Below, one piece after another: positions 1 to 10,291 of a DNA stretch of 64,000 nucleotides; position 1 is the stretch's first letter, and the number at the start of each line of letters is the position of its first letter. Location: the NCBI GenBank assembly GCA_028456385.1, contig JALNQF010000011.1, positions 310,001 through 374,000 on the forward strand, written 5' to 3'. The position numbers and the translations under genes are program-made. Below the pieces are notes generated by a model, which ran no database searches, was not told where the DNA came from, and was given only the letters and a program-made list of their open reading frames with translations. The stretch is from Ophiosphaerella korrae. Its lineage: Eukaryota > Ascomycota > Dothideomycetes > Pleosporales > Phaeosphaeriaceae.

Positions 1-1434
1 GATTGGCTCAAGCGAAAGCTCTAGTCGTGGCGGCGTTTCAAATGTTATCCAAATTCGGTTGCTAGGCGGTGGCTTTATTCTGATAAGTATGTGCCCGTCA
101 AGCCTTTTCAAGATTGTCGCGAGAACGAGTGTGACTTCGCGAGCCTTGAAGCGGACACCAAGGTCTATTCGTGCGATTGCAGCAATCTCAATGCGGAAGT
201 TACCCTTATAGCTGACATCGGCTTCAACAACAAGATCACCATCGACTGTAAGCTCCTTGAGTTTTGGGTTTGTCATAAAGGGAGGTAAAGTCCCCATATC
301 GATGCTGCGCAATGTGACACTGCTGATGAGGGCAGGTTTTGGTACGCGTGCAATTTTCTTGGTGATTTTGGTAGCGATAAAATTCTTGATATCTGGTGTC
401 TTGTACAAGCCAAGAAAGACTCTTCCAATGAGTGCATTGATCCATCGAGTGTGCATATTCTCTTCCGAGGCGTGTAATTGCTGAACTAGTTTGACGAGAT
501 CTGGGGTGTCAAACTTGAGAGGTACCGGATGTGTGTTAGGGGCATTATTGTCTTGATGGTGTTCCTGAGCTTGTAGCATGGCGTGAAAGAAGTCTTCTTT
601 TTCAGAACAGTTGTCAGAAAAGATATAGAATGACTTGTTCTCCTCTAAGCTGTCATGGTGGTGCTTCTGGGCTAGTCTTATGCCTGTACAAGTGAGTATG
701 ATCGCTTCGGGCGGGGCTTAGGGGCAAAAAACTTACAGTTTCGTTTAATCCACAGCTCACCCTCAGGAATCTTCTCTCCACCAGCGTATACGTCTATATG
801 ATAGTGCGTGAGGGATATGACGTGGCGAACTTCGAGCTGATCATCATTGTCGTAGAGCATGAGGTGCCCTAATCTGAATCGAATACTGTCAGAATTGCGA
901 TCTATGTTTCATGTGGATGCCATACCTCAAAACAACATAGAAGACATTGCGCGCTCTCTTATTTTTAGCGTTCGACGTGTCCATAGAAGGGCTTGTAGTC
1001 TTATTTCTGTCGAATATGCTTCTATACATCGATTGATAGACGCTGGGACTTTCCATGGCCACAACGGCGCCAGCAGGTGTCGTGCGGTCCGGGGGCTTCC
1101 CATTGACACCACCCGGAACATACTCGCGACAAACAGCAAAATAGCCAGCAAAGGTATCTGGTTCGTCTGTCCTTCTTTTAAGTTTCTTTAAGATCTCCTC
1201 ATCAAGTCCTATGCCCAGATTTGTTCCGTCTTCGCCTTGTTTGTGTTCGAACTCGTTGGACTTGGTTTGTTGGTCTAGCGGACCCTCGGCGGGTGATGTT
1301 GGGGGAACGTCGACTTTTGTCGTAGCCCAGAACCATGCAAGAACAGCGGCTGCTGGCAGAAGAGTGAGACCGCCGATCATGTATCCCCATAGAAAGACCT
1401 TGAACGCTGCGCCATATCCCCAATCCCCACTCAT
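1..1434 (-). CDS. Nvj2-like SMP/PH domain lipid-transfer protein, 3' end outside window
   Basis: Proteins of this family sit in the ER membrane at contact sites and move lipids between membranes through the SMP tube; yeast Nvj2 works at nucleus-vacuole and ER-Golgi contacts. The start is an ATG at 1434. Exons read 1434-926, 885-737 and 683-1, joined by introns of 40 and 53 nt, giving 447 residues before the window edge. A membrane segment lies at about residues 12-36. A PH-like domain follows and runs across both introns. From about residue 275 there is an SMP domain with blocks such as RWINALIGRVFLGLY, VTLRSIDMGTLPPF and VEADVSYKGNFRIEI. The order TM-PH-SMP is that of Nvj2 rather than Mmm1 or Mdm12. 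The C-terminal tail is not visible. Family assignment is firm; the exact cellular contact site is inferred. Confidence 0.85.
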
Positions 1435-2468
1435 CTTGCCTTCTTTGTTATGATCGTATACAGACCATCCTTCGCTGCCAACCCCCGTCTGTTCTTTCTA
1501 TCTTGCTCAAATAGAAGGCCGATCAAATACGGCAAACGAGGGAACCAGGTTTGTGGACGGTGACGCGAGACTGAGTACTAAAGCGGTTGGTGTAGCTGCT
1601 GCAGCTACCGGACGATACAAGCAAGCAATATAGCGGGAAGCAATATCTATAACGACGGCGTTTCAATCGAATCAGCCAAATCTCGGGTTCCGACTGTTGT
1701 TTGTGTCTCAGTCTTTCATTACGCGCTGCACAATCAAGGGCGGGGACCAAGGTCGGAGTTAACACGTGTGGAGTGAGCCGCATAGATCGGCAGCAGTCCA
1801 AGCGCGCTATGACGGCATTTTCGAGATGCAGCACACTTCCCAGCACATCGCATCTACACACAACTTGTTCAGACACAAAGTATGAATACGTTTGTGAACG
1901 AGCACCCAGTCAATATCCTGTATTATTTTTATTGGAAGAGGCTTACTCAACCATGCAATCAAACTCTAACTTGCAGAATCATCACGCGCTACGGACGCAC
2001 TGGGTTCCAACAATGGAGGTAGGCAGGCCCAAATACACACGAGCCCAGGGCCCTGTTCTGGAACATTTCTATCTTGGCTTACAGTTTCTCCCGGTGAGAA
2101 AGTTAGTTCTGAATGGTGTAGAGCGCTTCACCATTGTGCGGCCCGAAGTTTAGCCGCGTAGATCTTCCATGTCAATTTTTTGGTGTTGGTGCCTATGGCA
2201 AAGACGTTTGGATGCCATTGCTTCTAAAACTGAAGTCTGCCCACTCTTCCAAACTTGCCTTACGAATTCACACTCACCTGGTCCTTATCTGCAATCCCTA
2301 TTCGCCCCAAGCCTAGGCCCTTCAAACAACTCACTCTCGCTCGAGAGTCAGCTCATTTCTAAAGCATGGCCTAATGAAAGTACAACTATACTATAAAACT
2401 CCTGATTAGCCCTCGTTATTCCCCATGAGTCTATTCAAACTCTCCAAAAGACTCCAATTCTTCCAACG
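1435..2468. other. intergenic, divergent promoters
   Basis: About 1 kb lies between the divergent Nvj2-like and AIM11 genes. Open frames at 1523-1876 and 1701-2153 show no domain or codon signal and overlap on opposite strands, so I do not call them. Presumably this holds the two promoters and 5' leaders. Confidence 0.5.
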
Positions 2469-2972
2469 ATGACACAACCGACCACAACACCGCCAGCTTC
2501 TCCATCACGACCGCCAGTCGAGACTGCTTACGAGGGCACACCTATCACATCACAACGATCACTACGCCAGCTTTCAGTCTTCTTTCTCGGCGGCGCTTGC
2601 CTCCTCGCATCGACGGCAATAACACGCAAAGCCGTCTGGAGACGACAACTTCGCATCGCTCCCAAATTTTACGAACCGAACACAAACCCTCACGAATATT
2701 TCAGTCCGTTTCACGATGCTATACAAGCGCTGAACCTGGCTACCATGAACTGTGCTAGCGTCGGTATAATGGCTGTTGGGGGGGCTATGTGGACATTTGA
2801 TATTGCAAACCTGCGTGAGGCCCAGGGGAGCCTACGATCGAGGTTGAATTACGACAGCATATACAAGTCTGAAGACGATATACCAAGGTCATTTTCAGAA
2901 CTGATTGCAGCCTCTGGGGAAATGCGGATAGTAGAGGAGAAAAAAGATGACAAAAACGACAAGTCGCAATGA
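2469..2972 (+). CDS. AIM11: AIM11 family mitochondrial membrane protein
   Basis: Aim11 is a small fungal membrane protein whose loss alters mitochondrial inheritance in yeast; its biochemical role is not known. The gene is a single exon of 167 residues from an ATG at 2469. Two hydrophobic segments are visible, about residues 35-51 (LSVFFLGGACLLAS) and 92-110 (MNCASVGIMAVGGAMW). The family blocks ITRKAVWRR after the first segment, SPFHDAIQALNLAT between them, and GGAMWTFDI at the end of the second are all present. The C-terminal tail is charged and lysine-rich. The gene is convergent with the molybdopterin synthase gene, whose stop lies about 130 bp away. Confidence 0.87.
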   Translation: MTQPTTTPPASPSRPPVETAYEGTPITSQRSLRQLSVFFLGGACLLASTAITRKAVWRRQLRIAPKFYEPNTNPHEYFSPFHDAIQALNLATMNCASVGIMAVGGAMWTFDIANLREAQGSLRSRLNYDSIYKSEDDIPRSFSELIAASGEMRIVEEKKDDKNDKSQ

Positions 2973-3100
2973 CGAAGTATCAATTGTATAAATATGACTG
3001 TAAAAGTAGTGTACTGAGAAGGTGGGCTCGTACTTGGTAATGGCATATGCCAAGGCATTGAATTCATGCCACCCATGCTTCCCCTTTCCCAGTGTAGCAG

Positions 3101-3695
3101 CTACTTCCCACTCTCGTTTTCATCGTCCACTTTGACCCCCACAGCTCCATCCCTATTAGCTCTCCATACCCCTTCTCCCCTTTCAAACCTCTCCAATTTC
3201 CAAATCTCAGCTTTTTCTTTCGTTTGCTCTAATGCTTCCTCACCCGCTAACCACGCAGCTTTGCGATGCGGCGCGCTAACTGCAATCACAATACTCTCCT
3301 CGCCAATGGGGCATTCCCCAAGTTTGTGTATTATAGCGATCTTGGTGCACGAGTGTTTTTGGTGAATTCCTGCTTGGGTGAGAAGGGCAAGTCGTGATGA
3401 AAGTGTGGAATGGGACATGGAGTGACGTACTAGTGGCTATCTCGTATAAAGTCGCTATGGCAAGCGGTATGTATGAAGTGTACGAGAGTGACGAGACCGC
3501 CTTGTCGTTGAATGAATCACGCGTCGTACCAATGAACAGGACAGTTGCTCCGGCTTTGGGAGAGCGAACAAAGCGTGTTGCTGCTAGGGAGTCCAACTCA
3601 TGCGGTGTCAATTCGACATGAATGATGTCTGTGTTTTTGATAATAGGGTCCGAAGGGATATCAGGGATATAATTTGACAACTCAGATTCAGACAT
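3101..3695 (-). CDS. cnxH: molybdopterin synthase catalytic (large) subunit
   Basis: This is the MoaE/MOCS2B subunit, which with the small sulfur-carrier subunit converts precursor Z (cPMP) to molybdopterin in the cytosol. Molybdenum cofactor is needed for nitrate reductase and other molybdoenzymes. Exons are 3695-3431 and 3369-3101, with a 61-nt intron, giving 177 residues. The core blocks are GATVLFIGTTRDSF near residue 48, YIPLAIATLYEIA, then after the intron KIAIIHKLGECPIGEESI, VSAPHRKAAWLAGEEAL and the C-terminal ERFERGEGVWRAN, which carry the conserved basic active-site residues. Length matches other fungal cnxH proteins. The symbol is taken from the Aspergillus nidulans gene. Confidence 0.9.
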
Positions 3696-4450
3696 AGTTG
3701 CTAGAAGAGCTCTTCTTCCGGCATGTATTCGAGGTGGTGGTAGTCAGCTAGATGGTGGGGCTAATCATGCAGAAGAATCTGAGTCTATTAGTCTTGACTT
3801 TTCCGACTTGATTCACCAGTTTGTGATATTGAGTGGAGGTTGGAAGGGAAAAAAGTTCTTGGACAGGAGAAAAAGTTTGTGGGAAGTGGTTCATTCAGTA
3901 AATCATGACTACATCACGAATACCTAATATGCTCCAAGTTGGTGGGGAGATGGAAAATCCGAATAGTTTTATGAGTCGTTTAGAGGAATATTATCTTACT
4001 TGTTCATCACTCTCAAATCTAAATAAGAATAATTCGCAATTGTGGTGGCCCCAAGGATCTTATCACAGGAGATAGGAACAGAGCAATACCGAGCAGTTAT
4101 CGAGGGAGCCCCGCTCGCTAGTTACTATGATTGGATACAAAAGCTTCCACAGGTTCTCATTCAGTTACATAATCCTTAGCCACCAGCGGAGTTGCTCGCG
4201 ATTACTCATTTTCGTTCTTTATCTTGTAACACGTGCTTGCCCATTCATGTGATGACTTGCATGATGAGGCCGAACCAGCTCTAGGCGCTGGGCCCCGCAC
4301 ATGGCGTGCAACCGAGCAAGGCCAACCCTACAGTCCCAAAGTCTTATTGACTGCAAGATTGCAGCCGCTCGATGCATTCTGCGCACCTGCACTGAACATG
4401 AGCAGGTCGAGATGTTTGTTGCACTACTCCTTTGACTAGACGCGGAAGCA
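3696..4450. other. intergenic
   Basis: Upstream region of the molybdopterin synthase gene. No ORF with recognisable content. The part from about 4230 may already belong to the decayed NLR gene that follows, but I cannot align it with confidence. Confidence 0.4.
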
Positions 4451-5638
4451 TGACCTACTTCGTTAATGGCCTGCATCGACTGTGTCAATATTCCACTATC
4501 ACTCTTACCTCCCAGGCAATCCTTGGTACAGCAAGTCAAAGCGCTTGGGATTTTGACTGGATACGCATTCATTACAGAGCGCTATCAGATAGTAGAAGGG
4601 CTAAGAAGAGAGAAGTTTTTCGATATGCATCGACTAGTTCACATAGCTTCATGACGAGCGGGCAACCTGGAAGAGCAAAGCAGTGGCTCGGCTAACGGGG
4701 CTAATACCACAAATCTAGTACGAAGATATGAGGAGATGAGGATATGGGCGAGTTGCCTCCCGCACGCAGTTGGGGTCTACAATATAGTTGACGAGATACC
4801 GAAGGCTTTACTTTTAGATCAGGTGACAGTATCAAGCAAGCTTTGGCTAATATTCAGCAGCAGAAAATTCGCATCAGCAAGTTCTATTACTGAGAGAAAA
4901 CAGACTAGGAAAGGAGCACAGACATACACTCGCAATTATGAATAACTTAAGAGATGCACTTGAGAGGCAGGGCAAATACCAGGAGGCCAAAAAAATAGGA
5001 CAGCAAACAGTCATGCAAAGCGAAAAGGTACTCGGGCCTGAGGATCTATACCCGCTGACAAGTATGAGGAACTGTTGAACAGACGGACGCTAGCCAAGAG
5101 CGAGAGAGTACTTGGGCTGGAACACCCAGACACATTCACAAGTATGAACAACTTAGCGCCTCTACTATCCAAACAAGGCAAGTATAAAGAAGCCGAGTTA
5201 ACCCACAGACAGACGCTAGCGCAGAGAATGAAAGTGCTCGGACTTGAGCATCTAGACACATTAAATAGTCAAAATAATTTAGTGTCTACGCTTGGTAGCT
5301 AGGGCGAAGATGAAGAGTGAGAGTTGGTGTGTAGAAAGACACTGGCGCAAAGGGAAAAGGTGCTTGGGCCCCAGCATCTAGACACGCTGAAGAGTATATA
5401 CAGCCTTACCATTGTCCTCTCAAATCATAGTCGCTACGACGAAGCTTCTCCTCTGTATGAAAGAGCATCCGCGGCGTATCAAACCGTCCTTGGGACGAAC
5501 CATTTAGCCACACGCAAATGTTTCAATCATTATACCAAAACCAAAACGCATGCAGCTGAAATGCTGGGTTCGCCTGGTAATTCTTCTAAGGCACCGGACG
5601 GCGGTGTGAATGTGCAGACGGACAATCGCCAAAGTTGA
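4451..5638 (+). pseudogene. decayed NB-ARC/TPR (NLR-type) gene remnant
   Basis: Fungal NLR-like proteins with an NB-ARC or NACHT domain and a C-terminal run of kinesin-light-chain-type TPRs act in self/non-self recognition and cell death. Here only pieces remain, in shifting frames. At 4466-4654 there is the end of the nucleotide-binding module (NIPLSLLPP, ALGILTGYAFITER, FFDMHRLVHIAS), closed by a stop. Around 4655-4720 a shifted frame continues with ERATWKSKAVARLTGL. From about 4940 at least four 42-residue TPR units follow with the hallmarks LG.EH.DT, MNNLA..L..QGKY.EAE and HRQTLA. Stops interrupt them near 5075 and 5300. The final unit runs to 5638 and shows the usual shorter last repeats (YDEASPLYERA). 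No start, P-loop or N-terminal effector domain is present, so this is a dead 3' part. Confidence 0.8.
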
Positions 5639-6115
5639 CAAGCAGGCCAACCAAGGCAAGTCTCAAAGCCCCAAAGCCTCTGTCTTGAAAGATATAACAT
5701 GTACATTAGGCGCGTAATTACCTCATAAGAAGAATACAGATCTGCCTAATTGAGTGACATAAGAGCTCTATTGTTACAGGTTTATTGCATGAGGAATGAC
5801 GAAGACTGGCTGTCAAGATATATATTCGGTTCATTGTTCCATGGGCAAGGAATTTCCCACAAAAGCATCAGTTCTATTGCAAGGACAAGCGTAAGTAATT
5901 TATGATTCTGCTAGAGACACAAAATCAAATTATGACGCGAAAAGACTAATAAACAGCGGTGTATTAGCGGAGTCTATAGATTGGGTATCGCACAATTAGC
6001 TTAATGAATACAGCATTTTGACAATCCAACTTTTGAATATGACGCCTGCAAGATGACAGCAAAGTGGCCCTAGTAGATCTCCATCTTAGTGGGTGAACAA
6101 TAAATTGATGCCCGC
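5639..6115. other. intergenic
   Basis: No gene seen. Moderately AT-rich; likely decayed flank of the NLR remnant plus the 3' untranslated region of the RRM gene that ends at 6116. Confidence 0.4.
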
Positions 6116-7431
6116 CTAGTAACGTTGCCTGTGCTGAGGTGCTTGCATCATAGCAAGACGAGCTGGATGAATTCCAACGCTCTCAGGCTCAGCTTCCATC
6201 TCCTCCTTTTCACCCTTCTTGCCAGACTCCTTCTTCGCTTTGCGCTCGCCCTGTTTCATTTCTAGTTCAGCGCGCCTTTCGCGATCGCGTGCGCGTTCGT
6301 CGTGCAGCTTGTCGTTCTTGGCTACGATCCGAGATTTACGGTTCTCGCTATTACCGCCACCGCCAGCACTGCGATCCATTAGTCTATGCCCTTCGAGGGA
6401 TGTAATACGCAACTTATGAGAGCTTACCTTAGTTCGACATTGATCTTGCGACCTTCCTTCTTCTTGCTATCCGGGAAAACCGAGTGGTGGTACTTCTTCA
6501 AACAGGTTTGCATGCGGTCGAAGCGGTCGAATTCGATGAAGCAGGTGCCCATAAACTTCTCAGTACCTTTGTAGGTTCGCAGACGGATCTCCTTCGGCTG
6601 CAGCTTCTCGAAGTGCTCTGCGATGGATTGTTTCGTTGCGGTATAGGGCAGATTGCCTGTAGCGACCTTGTAAGCCATCGGATGTCGTTAGAGTCATGCA
6701 TACGTACCAACGAACACAATGAAGCGATCTTTTTTCCCCGATTCACAATCCTCCGTTACAGCATCCTCGGCATCTTTAGTTGCATCCTGCTCATCTGCAT
6801 TTGCAGCACCATTCGTCTCGACAATAGGCTCCTCAGCGGTAGCCGGTTCCTCAACTGCCTTAGACTTCTTCGACTTCTTTTCTTTCCTCTCCTTCTTGTC
6901 CTTTTTAGATTTTTTGTCCTCTTTGGGGGCCTCTGGCTTAGCGTCCATACGATTTGTGCTTACTGCATCGCTCTCTGTGGCGCCATTTTGCTCTTTTGCA
7001 GTAGTAGCATCGTCGAGGGCTGCGTCTTTGGCCTTCTTAGCCTTCTTCTCTTTTTTTCCCTTCTTTGGCTTTTTTCTCTCAGCTTTCGAATCTGGGTTGT
7101 CGGTTGCGTCGGGCATAGGCACGTCGTTATCGAGTGAGACAAAGTCTTCGGACTCCTTCACATCATTATCCTGTTCGCTAGCCTCTACGGCTGTCTTCTC
7201 TTTGCGCTCCTTCTTGCGCTTCCTCTTCTCTTCCTTCTCGGCCTTTTTCACCTCAGCTGTCTTCTCCACTACAGGCTCATCAGAAACTAGCGCATCTTGG
7301 TCGCCCTCAGATTTTCTTGACTTTTTGGACTTCTTAGGAACATCTTCGGCCTCAGCTTCCTGTCTCTTGCGTTTCTTCTCCGCCTTATCCTCCTTGGGTG
7401 CGCGTTCCTTTGTTTTTGACATGGTTGGCAT
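6116..7431 (-). CDS. Nop6-like nucleolar RRM protein
   Basis: Yeast Nop6 is a nucleolar RNA-binding protein of early 40S ribosome assembly, and this gene has the same plan. Exons are 7431-6708, 6656-6428 and 6368-6116, giving 401 residues. The first 240 residues are extremely lysine- and glutamate-rich with many KKSKK/KKEKK stretches, as in nucleolar proteins. One RRM follows: RNP2-like FIVFVGNLPY, then KYHHSVFPDSKKKEGRKINVEL at the end of the fold. The C-terminal tail begins with GGGGNSENRKSRI and NDKLHDERARDRERR, a block typical of Nop6 orthologues. The start could be either of two ATGs three codons apart (7431 or 7422). It lies head to head with the Mgr3-like gene. Confidence 0.8.
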
Positions 7432-7582
7432 TGATTGTGTGGGAGTGGTGGTAGTTTAGTTGCACCCTCTGAACTTTTTCTCGTGTTCTGCCAAGGCGGT
7501 GAACGGAGCTCAATTCAGCGCGAACCAAACCACGAAACATAGCAATACTGGTGCAAGCTCCACACTGTCAAAATCGCGAACA
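7432..7582. promoter_or_regulatory. short bidirectional promoter region
   Basis: Only about 150 bp separates the start codons of the divergent Nop6-like and Mgr3-like genes, so both promoters and both 5' leaders must share or overlap this stretch. No clear TATA box is visible. Confidence 0.5.
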
Positions 7583-9328
7583 ATGCGGCTTTCCGCCCAC
7601 CGGATACAGCTTCCCCGAGGAGCTTTGAAATCTTCCAATGCGCGCACGTCGGAGCGAACATGTCCCCGAAAATTCTCATATAAACATCCTCGACAGTTCC
7701 TCATTGTGCATCAAGGTTCTGCCCGTCCACAGCTCCCGTTTCTCTACCCCTCGGGCCAACACTTCACCAATGGCCAGCTCCAGCGTCTTTTTTCCATTAG
7801 TGTGAACCACAAGAAATTTATCAAGGAGACTGCCAAACTTAGTGTCCGATACTCATTTATAATCTTTCTCATGACATCATGTTTCAGTATCGCGAGTCTC
7901 GGTATTCTGAGTGAGCAACAAGAACGGGCGTTTCCCTCACCACATGAATGGAGTTTGATCACAAGGTTCAGATTTAGGAGGGGGAAATGGTGGCAGGTAC
8001 CTGAGAATAATGAAGATGAGGGATTCCCAAATTGGGCGAGAGTGTACTCAGAGCTACAGTATGCGCTCAACCGACTAGAAAACCCTGGCAAAGATGGTGC
8101 AGGGCTATTGGAGCAGGAAGAAGGCGGTATTTTGGTATCTGGAGTCCGCAAAGCGGGCTTCGATGTGTCAGCCAAGAGCGAGGAATGGAGGCAGGGCTAC
8201 TACGAGGTTTTGATGGGCATGGCTATAGCAGCAGAGCGTTTAGAAGGATGGGTCACAGACAAATGGAGACGAAACGTATGGGCGCCTGAGTTTGTTCCAT
8301 CGGCAGAGAACAAAAGGCCAAAAGCAGTGCTACCAGGCATGACCGAAGTCCCAGACGAGGAGCACCGTGTACCCGCTGGTGATGCTCCAGAGGTATTCTA
8401 CCTGAAGATCATCACATCAAAAGGTTTCACAACATACCAGCGACTCAGCGCTGCGCTTGGTTATGCAGACTGGCTCAGCTTCAAGAAACTACCTGATTCT
8501 GCGGAAGAAATGTACCGCTGGGCTCTCGACATTGCAATCTCCGGCCTGCCTTGCGCAGACCCCTCCGCCGTCATTGACCGCGAGTCTAGTATCCTTTCGT
8601 CTACTGCACCTAAAGAGTCTATAACACCCAACATCGTCTACGCTGCCACTAATCTAGCTACATTTCTTGCTGGTCACGGCAACGCCACCTCCGCTTTGCC
8701 CATTTTCATTTCTCTCTTACGCGCACGGCTAAATGCAGACGAGCCTCAAGTATCTACACCTACATCAAGCATAAAAGACTCTAGCCTGATGGGTACCCTA
8801 CTTAGTCTTCTTAACGAGCCAGATTATCCAGCGGTGCCGCCCTCTGGTGATGAGACACTTCTCCGTCAAGAAGCTGATCGTTGCGAAGAAGCGGCTCTGA
8901 AAACTTACATTGGCGAGATACTGTTCGCAACCGCCGGATCCTCACCCGGACAACGTCAGCAAGGCCTCTCGTGGGTGCGGGACGGAGTTTCAACATCAAA
9001 AATTGCTCAATCCCTTGATTCTATGCGTGTTGATGATGTTCTTCGAAAGAAATGCGAACAGTGCGAAGAGGTGGGTTTAGAATCATGGGGCAAGATCATG
9101 ACATATCTTGCGGCTGAGGCAAAAGAAAAACGTGATGCTGCAAGGAGCGGTGGGCTACAAAGCCTCATATGGAAAATATGGGGCACTCAAGGATTAGACG
9201 CAGATGTCGAAGAGCTAGAGGGCGAAGAGGAGGGCGTAACCCTGAGACTGAACAAGCTAAGGAGCAGAAGACTCAGAGAAGAGTATGCAGACATGGACCG
9301 CAAGTACGCCAGGACATTTGTATTCTAG
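7583..9328 (+). CDS. Mgr3-like mitochondrial inner-membrane TPR protein
   Basis: The reading frame is open upstream to 7460, but the first ATG is at 7583, giving 581 residues; starting there also leaves room for a promoter. The N-terminus is rich in Arg, Ser and Leu and lacks acids, as in a mitochondrial presequence. One membrane segment lies at about residues 90-110 (SFIIFLMTSCFSIASLGIL). After it comes the block FPSPHEWS, then helical TPR-like units, e.g. TYQRLSAALGYADWLSFKK and AEEMYRWALDIAI. This matches what I know of fungal Mgr3-like proteins, adaptors of the i-AAA protease Yme1. The same family often carries the misleading name 'MFS maltose permease' in databases; there is no transporter fold here. 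Single exon. Confidence 0.6.
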   Translation: MRLSAHRIQLPRGALKSSNARTSERTCPRKFSYKHPRQFLIVHQGSARPQLPFLYPSGQHFTNGQLQRLFSISVNHKKFIKETAKLSVRYSFIIFLMTSCFSIASLGILSEQQERAFPSPHEWSLITRFRFRRGKWWQVPENNEDEGFPNWARVYSELQYALNRLENPGKDGAGLLEQEEGGILVSGVRKAGFDVSAKSEEWRQGYYEVLMGMAIAAERLEGWVTDKWRRNVWAPEFVPSAENKRPKAVLPGMTEVPDEEHRVPAGDAPEVFYLKIITSKGFTTYQRLSAALGYADWLSFKKLPDSAEEMYRWALDIAISGLPCADPSAVIDRESSILSSTAPKESITPNIVYAATNLATFLAGHGNATSALPIFISLLRARLNADEPQVSTPTSSIKDSSLMGTLLSLLNEPDYPAVPPSGDETLLRQEADRCEEAALKTYIGEILFATAGSSPGQRQQGLSWVRDGVSTSKIAQSLDSMRVDDVLRKKCEQCEEVGLESWGKIMTYLAAEAKEKRDAARSGGLQSLIWKIWGTQGLDADVEELEGEEEGVTLRLNKLRSRRLREEYADMDRKYARTFVF

Positions 9329-10291
9329 TATTACCTATCGCACGATCATGTGCAGGCACATGTGCCATAATCGGAATCAGGTCCACAATGCAGGCCCCAG
9401 CAATCCACCGCAGCCTGGACTCAATTTGTATGGGCAGCTGTGCTACACGCCAAACTTTGTAAGGCTTGTCTTTGCCTCTACCCTTCGCATCGAGATAATG
9501 TTTATCTACGGGTAATTACCGCGTGCCACACGATAACGCCCCACGAGAACGCGCGCGCCGCATTTGGCAACCACTAGCCTCAAAACGGAGAATGGTCACC
9601 TTTCGCTCTCGAATAAAACATGCCCGGTGGATGCATGAAAGGGTAGGTGCAGATGTACTTACACGTCCCGGCGACTAAATGCCAAGTTCTCGTTTGCAAG
9701 CTTTCGTCGAATTACTACATGCAGTATGAAGAGTGAGCGGGTGTGGATTGCTGCGCCTAGCATTGTCCGAATAGGGTTATTCAACTCGAAGGATTCAAGG
9801 CAAGGACGTGCTTTACGCATTATGAAGTCTTCCACTTTTCGAGTCAGCCGGAATGCATGTGTGCGGCGTGTGGTGGAGTTGCTGACAAGGCGGTTGTTTT
9901 GGGGCGGTTTGACGTGTGAGATTTATTTCGTAAGCGATGAAGGGTTCTACTCACTATCTCTTGGAGCACCTACAGTAGGTAGACGATAGAGAGTATGAGA
10001 TATGGGGTGGGTATGACGAAGCTGCTAGAGATTTCTAATACTTTTTTTTAAAGGTCATGGTATTGACTGCCCAGTGTTATAAGTGAGATAGACGCTGTTT
10101 CCCAATGGTGAAGGTAAGATTTGCTCGTGAAGTCATTTCTACCCTAATTTATACAGCCTCGCTGGTTTTTTCCTCTCTGCCAAAGCGCGATATAAGATGT
10201 GTACAGCTAACTGAAATATGAAGTTGAGATATTTATAACCATAGTAAGTACAGAAAACTTGGATCAGCTTACACGATCATGGGATTGTAAC
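9329..10291. other. intergenic
   Basis: Convergent 3' flanks of the Mgr3-like gene and the unknown gene at 10292. One 87-codon open frame at 9726-9989 has no recognisable content and is not called. Confidence 0.4.

Noticed and set aside
1523..2153. Overlapping 117- and 150-codon frames between the Nvj2-like and AIM11 genes
   Set aside because: Opposite strands, no domain content, and the region is needed for two divergent promoters.
6719..7459. 246-codon plus-strand frame rich in Phe and Ser
   Set aside because: Antisense shadow of the lysine-rich Nop6-like exon 1 (AAG/AAA read as CTT/TTT).
7460..7582. Upstream extension of the Mgr3-like frame
   Set aside because: The first codon there is TTG, not ATG, and using it would leave 28 bp for two divergent promoters. 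The ATG at 7583 starts a plausible mitochondrial presequence.
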